A stretch of DNA of 64,000 nt, taken from positions 310,001 through 374,000 of the forward strand of contig BJKQ01000016.1 in the NCBI GenBank assembly GCA_006538405.1, given 5' to 3'. The stretch comes from Hansfordia pulvinata. Taxonomy: Eukaryota; Ascomycota; Sordariomycetes; Xylariales. Shown here piece by piece: positions 58,036 to 64,000 of the stretch (positions within the stretch are counted from its first letter, which is position 1; each line of letters opens with the position of its first letter). A program made the position numbers and the translations under genes. The notes under the pieces were generated by a model, which did not search any database, was not told the origin of the DNA, and saw nothing but the letters and a program-made list of their open reading frames with translations.

Positions 58036-59482
58036 CAAGGTAGTAGAAGCCAGACTTTCTATAGATTGTGCTGTGTTATCATTTTGCCACGCACGAGCGG
58101 GCAAGATCTAGGTGGTCCTTGTGGCTGAGGTGCTGGACGCTGCTCGTCGCGGTGCGCATCCACCTGACCTCGCTGACTTGCAGGTCAGAATCGCGCCAGG
58201 ACCTGTGGCCTGGGGCGACCTGTGAATCCGAGGCTTGTTTCCATTCTCGAGGTAGGCATCATGCTATGGCCTTGCTGTTGTCGTCTCAGGACCCGTGCAG
58301 CTCGGACGCGTGGTTTGCGATCTCAGCCTCGTGCGGGAATCCCATGCGAACACTGTCACGGCCTCCGAGACCATTGGGCATGCGGCAGATCAACAAGAAT
58401 TACGCATGGTTGCAATGCAAGCAGAAATATGGGATTTGCAATAGTACTGCAAAAACAACCTCTTCCCCATGACGATACCCAGTAGCATGCACTCTCATAT
58501 ACGATGATCATGGCCGAGAAGCGCATTCCATTATTAGCGGCCCCTCTGCATGATAAGAGGCACCAGAGGACAGACGGAGGTACGCATGACACTTCTGCTG
58601 TCGCGTGGCGTACTCGTACGTGGGTGAACAAAGCCGCCTCGGTTGACCCCACAGTTCCGGAGCTCGAGATGGACCTAAGCCTCACGTGGTAAGGGCGTGA
58701 CTGCTTTTGTGGTAGTAGCTGGCGCGTGTAAACACTGGAACGCTGGATACTCATGTACTGTCAAGTAGACCCTCCGCCAGAGTGCGGTCGTAGGCACTGA
58801 GAAGAGCCCAGCCGGTACTTGACCTGCAGCCAGAGAGACGGCAGGACCTGAGCGACCGTGCACCCCCCCGTCACTTAGCAGCAGCAGCCTCGTGCTACCT
58901 GAACCTGTTGGTCGCGCCTGCACTTCCGAAAACAGCTTCCGACTTCCTCTGCCCTCGCACCTGCTTGCTTCTGCTTCTGCTTCCTGAAGTCGAACAAGGT
59001 GCAGGCGACCATCTGGCGGAGAAAGAGGCTCGCCACTCCGTCCTAACCCCATCCACCAACACTCGTCTTTGCGTTCTTTCGTTCATCGTGGCAACACCCG
59101 CTTGCCCGTCGGTGTCGCGAATGAACCTGGTCCAGGCCGGCGCAATTGTGTCACCTTGATTTACTCACCGTCGTTTCCATCCGGTCGCCTTGTGCGTTTG
59201 TTCCTCTCATCACCACCTTCGAAACGTCCTGCCACCCGACCCGGCCTGTCTTCTCGCCGCCATTCATCGTATCCTCACAGGAACGGTCGCCATCGCCATC
59301 GCCATCGCCACCCGACGCGACAGCCATCATCCTGCATCTGCTCTCTTCCGCCGCTTCCTGTACCCGGCTGTGCACTCCATCCCCCCCAAACATCACCACG
59401 CGCCACCATTCGCGAATCCCACCCCATGAATCCCTCGGCCCCTCGTCGCACCTGAGAGCCATCGCCTTCCCAACACCTCAGC
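58036..59482. other. Intergenic upstream of the Mlp1/Tpr gene
   Basis: No gene was recognised. One TACTCGTA octamer lies at 58611. The final 300 bases are C/T-rich with CATCGC repeats near 59290-59310, consistent with a fungal 5' leader. Confidence 0.5.
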
Positions 59483-62400
59483 ATGGCTGCGGTGGACACA
59501 GGCTACCTGGCTGCCCATCTGGGCATGCCGGAGGAGAGCCTCACCACCGTTGCCGCCACCCCCACGCCTGATCTGGTCGCCTCAGTTCTCGCCGCCGTCA
59601 TCGCCAAGGGCCATGAGTTCGAGGAGCTGTATTCCCAAAAGCTCCAGCTTGACGTCGAGCTCGAGACTAAGGTCCGCGGTGCCGAGGCACAACGCGATCA
59701 TAGCAACGAGTCGGCTAAGAAGGCTTTGAAAGACGTGGAGGAAATGCGACAAAAGCTCCATGCCGAAGGTAATCCACTCTCTTCTCACACCTTATTAATA
59801 TCCGCCTGAACTGACCCGAATGCGCGCTGCTCAGAGACCACCCGCCAATCCCTGGAGAATGAACTTCAGACCATCAAGTCATCGAGCACCGGCTCGTTGG
59901 CCGAAATCGAAGACCTCCACAGCCGCATCACCACCCTCGAGACGACCAACCGAGAGAAGCTGGCTATCATCGACACGAAGAACTCGGCCAACGATTCACT
60001 GTCGCAAGAGCTCCAAGCCCAGCACCAGAAGAACCTAAAGCTCGGACAGGAAATCTCGGCGCTTCAACACTCCAAACAGGAAGCTGACAACAGGGTCAAC
60101 TCCGCCAAGTTCAAGGAGCAATCGCTGCAGCAACAGCTCGACATGGCTCAACGCAGCGCCGACTTCTACGAAAACGAGCTCAAGACAAAGAACGAGGAGC
60201 ACTCCAAATTCCGAAGGGAAAAGTCGGCTCGCATCACCGAGCTACAGAGACTCAACGATGATAACACTGCCAACATCGAGGCCCTGAAGCAAAGCGAGCT
60301 TCACCTGAGAACACGTCTGGCCGATGCTCAGAAGAAAGCAGAGGAGGCGCTCACCAAGGTTCAGCAACTCCAAGAGGCTGCTGCCCGCAGAGAAGAAGAC
60401 TTCCGCCAGGAGACTGACGGGCTGCGGCGCTTGGTGGACCTCAAGGAGCAGCAGACTGAGACCCACAAGAAGCGAATCCAGGAAGTTGAGGCTAGAGAGG
60501 AGCAAGTCCGCCGGGAATGCGAGGACGAGGTTCGCCGTGTCAACGAGGAGAACCAGCGCCTCCAATCCGATATCGAGGAGCTTAACAAAGCCAAGGAGAA
60601 TCTGGATGGCGAAGTAGGCCGACTCGAGGCCATCATTGCCTCTGGCACTGGTGCTGGCGGAGATGCTGGCTCTCCCGGTGTCCCAGGCTCAGCCCCTCAG
60701 ACGCCCCGACCCATGAATGGTTCCGTTTATCACGCAGGATCGCCCTTCACACCTGGGACTGGCCGCAAGTCCATATCGGCAACCCAAGCGATTGACGACT
60801 ACTTCAAGATCAAGGGCCTGCTTTCCATCGAGAAACAGCGCAGCAACGCCTTTGCCAAGGAGCTCGACGAGGTTATAGAGCAACTCGAAGCTAAGACGCC
60901 CGAAATCGAGGAACTCGTCGCAAAGAACACCCACCTTGAACAAGAGCTTGAACACTTGTCTCATCTGTCCGACCAGAGCTTCAAAGACCGTGACAATGCA
61001 CTGAAGGCCAAAGGCAAGGCAGAAAAGGCTGCGGCGACTTCTCAGGCGGAAATCAAAATCATGGGCCAGCAGCTGAGGGACTTGGGCGCCCAGATTCAAA
61101 TGCTCCTTTTCAACATGCACTGCCACGAGAAGGGCTTCGACCAACTGACTGCGGACGAACTGCTCCACCTTCAGAGACTTGAGCAGGGACAGATCGAAGG
61201 CGCCAACGACGGAGAACCCACCGACATTAACAGCATGATTCTCCAGAAGTTGGTTGTTTTCAAGGACATCCGGCAGCTGCAGGAAAGGAACCAGCATCTC
61301 CTGCAAGTCACCCACGAGCTTGGAGAGAAGATGGAGAATGACGAGGCCATCGCCGCCAAGAACCAGGCTGTCCAGGATCATGAAGAGGTTGGAGTTCTCC
61401 GCCAAAAGCTCACGGCATTTGCGGAAGAGTTGGGCGGACTCAAGGTGCGCGCTGACAGCATCATGAAAGAAAGAGACATGTTCCGTCGCATTGTTGAATC
61501 CAGAGCCTCTGCCGAGGAGATGGCGTCTGCACTGGGTCGCTCTGGCGAAGATGGCGTGCTCAGTAGTATTGAGTCGCACCCCATGGGCGAGGATGCATCC
61601 GACACCAATACGCTTCTGCGCGACCTGCAGCAGCACTTCGACGAATACCGCAACGAGCAGACTGTCGACAGGAAGACAATGCGGGAGCAGATCGACAAGC
61701 TGTCTTCCGAGAAGAACTCTTTGCAATCCGAGGTCTCCAAGGTCACCAGCCAACTGTCGCTCGCCAAGGAGCGCTTCGAGATGCTGCAGTCGAATTTCGC
61801 GGCTCTTCAAACCGAAAACCAGGGTCTGCAAAAGAGCAAGCAATCGTTGGCAGAATCAGCGGCCGTGCAGGACATTCGCACTCAGCAGGTTGCGGAGGAG
61901 TTGGTGGAGACCAAGGGCTTGATGGACAGCATGCGCAGCGAGAATTCCAATCTCAAGGCTGAGAAGAACCTGTGGAAGGAGATTCAAGACCGCCTCGATC
62001 AGGATAACCAGAGTCTCATGCAAGAGAAGTCTCGCTTGAATGGCCTGCTCGCAACCCAGCAATCTCTTCAGAACGAGCGCGAGCTCAGCGAGTCGGAAGC
62101 AAAGCGTCGCCTCCAGAACCAGATCGACACTCTGGAGACCGAACTTGGTTCTACGAAGCGCAAGCTAAGTGAGGAGCAAGAGGAGGCCAAGAAGGCGCAG
62201 CTGCGTAAAGAGTTCGACTCTCAACAGACTCAGAAGCGCATCGATGAACTCTCTTCTACCCTGAGCTCAATCCGCGAGGAATTGGTCGCGACCAAGACGA
62301 CAAAAGACCATCTCCAGAGCCGTGTCGATGAGCTGACCATCGAGCTGCGAAGTGCCGAAGAGAGAGCCGAACGCCTTCAGCCGCGCCCTACCCCACGACC

Positions 62401-64000
62401 GGGCACTCAGCCGGCCGAACAAACAACAGGCCAGGTCGACACTGATGAGCGCATCCAGGAACTTATCCATGAATCCACCGATCTCAAGCGTGACCTGGAT
62501 CTTGCCAAGAGCCACTTGGAGAATGCGCAGGCCCAAGTCGAGAGATACAAGGAGTTGAGCCGGTCCTCGGAGGAAGAGTTGGAACGCATGAACTCGACCC
62601 AGGAGCAGTACACTCAAGAGATGGAGGGCTCATTGTCTGCAAAGGAGGCCACCATCAAGGAGCTTCAGCAGAGAGTTGAGGACTTGTCGACTGAGCTGGG
62701 CCGCTCTAACTCTGAGCTGTCCACCATTCGAGACTCCCAGGCCGAGGTGGAGCGGCGCTTCGAGGAGGAGAAGGCCATCCTCAATGAGGAACTCAAGCGA
62801 CTCAAGGATGAGGAGGAGAAGTACACGGCTTCGTCGCAATTCCACCAGCAGGACCTCCGCGCCCAGGCCGAGATCGCGACTCACGCGCAACAAGCGTACG
62901 AGAGTGAAGTGATGAAGCACGGCGAGACTGCCAAGACCCTGTCAACGGTCCGGACCGAATTGAACCAGATCAAGACGAACGTGGCGTCCTTGCAGGCGCA
63001 GGCCGAGTCTGCCAAGGTCACTCTGCTTCAGAACGAGACTTCCTGGGAAGAGCGGCGGCAGAACTTCGAGCGAGAGCTGATGGAGCTGCGCGCCCGTCGC
63101 GACGATGCCAATACCCAGAACAAGCTTCTTCATGAGCAGCTTGAGAGTGTCACGTCACAAGTAACGGCATTGCAACAAAACCGATCCTCGACTAGTGAGT
63201 CTCTTGAGACCATTGCGGCCCAGCCTAGCGGCCTCGGTGGGGATAAATACCGCGAACTCAGCAACTACTTGCGCCGTGAGAAGGAAATTCTGGAGGTCCA
63301 ACACAACCTCAACCTCCAGGAAGTCAAGAGGGTAAAGCAACAGCTCGAATATGTCCAATCCCAACTCGACGACGCGAAGGTGAAGTTGGAGCATGAGAGA
63401 CAATTGCGATCCGACAGTGGCCAGCAGACCATGGCGCAGAGTGAGCTTATGAGCAAGCTAGACCAGCTTAACTTGTTCCGCGAGAGCAACGCGACGCTCC
63501 GGACAGAGGCTGAATTGGCCCGCAACCGTGTCGATGAGAAGTCGGCCAGGATTACTGAGTTGGAGTCCTCCATCCAGCCTCTCGAATCACAGATTGAAGA
63601 GCTTCAGAGCCAGCAAGCCTTCAAAGAAGCCGAGATGAAGCAGCTGCAGGAGGACCGTGACAGGTGGCAGAAGAGGACTGAGGACATTCTTTCGAGGCAC
63701 GGCAGGACGGACCCGGCTGAGATCGAGGAACTCAAGCAGACAGTCTCGAATCTCGAGTCGGAGCGTAACGCTCTTCAAGAGGCCGAAGCGCCGCTGAAGG
63801 CCAAGATTGAAGAGCTCGAGAAATCCATCGTGGAGAAGGATGCCACCTTTGCCAACACGCGCGAAAGACTGATCAACAGTGCCAAGGAGAAGGCAAGACA
63901 ACTCACGGCACAGAAGAACGAGATCATCGGCGAGAGAGATCAGCTGCGAACCCAGCTCGACGAGACTAGCGGCCAGCTATCGACGACTCAAGGCGAGCTG
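59483..64000 (+). CDS. Mlp1/Tpr-type nuclear-basket nucleoporin, N-terminal 1484 residues (runs off window)
   Basis: Mlp1/Tpr proteins are about 2000-residue coiled coils forming the nuclear-pore basket and acting in mRNA quality control and spindle checkpoint anchoring. Exon 1 is 59483-59768. A 66-base intron follows, and exon 2 starts at 59835 and stays open to the window edge, 4.17 kb without a stop. The product is almost entirely heptad-rich coiled coil with high Glu, Gln, Lys, Leu and Arg. One break of about 50 residues is rich in Gly, Pro and Ser (SPGVPGSAPQTPRPMNG, with SP/TP sites). It is followed by the Tpr/Mlp conserved block beginning TQAIDDYFKIKGLLSIEKQRSN and including QIQMLLFNMHCHEKGF. 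The C-terminal tail lies outside the window. An SMC-like or myosin-like annotation is the usual confusion; the conserved block favours Mlp1/Tpr. Confidence 0.9.

Overview
The window looks like nuclear DNA of a filamentous ascomycete (Pezizomycotina, most likely a Sordariomycete). Reasons: short introns with GTAAGT/GTATGT-type donors, strong G/C preference at third codon positions, long GC-rich intergenic stretches full of simple repeats, and a gene set typical of that group (Cdc2/NimX-type CDK1, Pcl-type cyclin, SRP40-like nucleolar protein, ALKBH1-like dioxygenase, Mlp1/Tpr nuclear-basket protein). No tRNA, rRNA, CRISPR array or intact transposon was recognised.

Layout. 1-3318: no gene seen. 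3319-5006 (-): PrpF-type isomerase. 8226-9778 (+): seven-span membrane protein in five exons. 11808-13771 (-) and 14440-15699 (+): a divergent pair, an M20-family carbamoyl-amino-acid hydrolase and a diaminopropionate ammonia-lyase, sharing a 668-bp promoter. 16585-17796 (+): LisH/SRP40 nucleolar protein with an open in-frame extension after its stop. 20306-22557 (+): adenosine-deaminase-family protein with an N-myristoylation-like start. 23635-25529 (+): membrane protein of unknown function. 26673-28690 (+): FAD-dependent oxidoreductase with a TATA box. 28691-37526: 8.8 kb without a recognisable gene. 37527-38690 (-): Pho85-type cyclin. 38691-53211: 14.5 kb without a recognisable gene. 53212-54368 (-): CDK1. 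56748-58035 (+): ALKBH1-like dioxygenase. 59483 to the window edge (+): N-terminal 1484 residues of Mlp1/Tpr.

The genes are mostly unrelated housekeeping functions. One functional cluster is plausible: the M20 hydrolase / diaminopropionate ammonia-lyase pair, which would release ammonia from ureido or diamino compounds. Two cell-cycle genes (cyclin and CDK1) lie on the same strand 14.5 kb apart; a Pcl-type cyclin would be expected to pair with Pho85 rather than CDK1.

The main anomalies are: (1) five breaks in reading frame in three conserved genes, each cured by one extra base in or near a G or C run, which points to under-called homopolymers in the assembly or to decay; (2) an 81-codon, coding-like, in-frame extension after the SRP40 stop codon; (3) at least 26 copies of TACGAGTA (either strand), all outside the genes called here; (4) repeated period-5 and TACCTACC-type arrays in the gene-poor segments. 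I did not find a defence system or other gene-encoded novelty that I could support.
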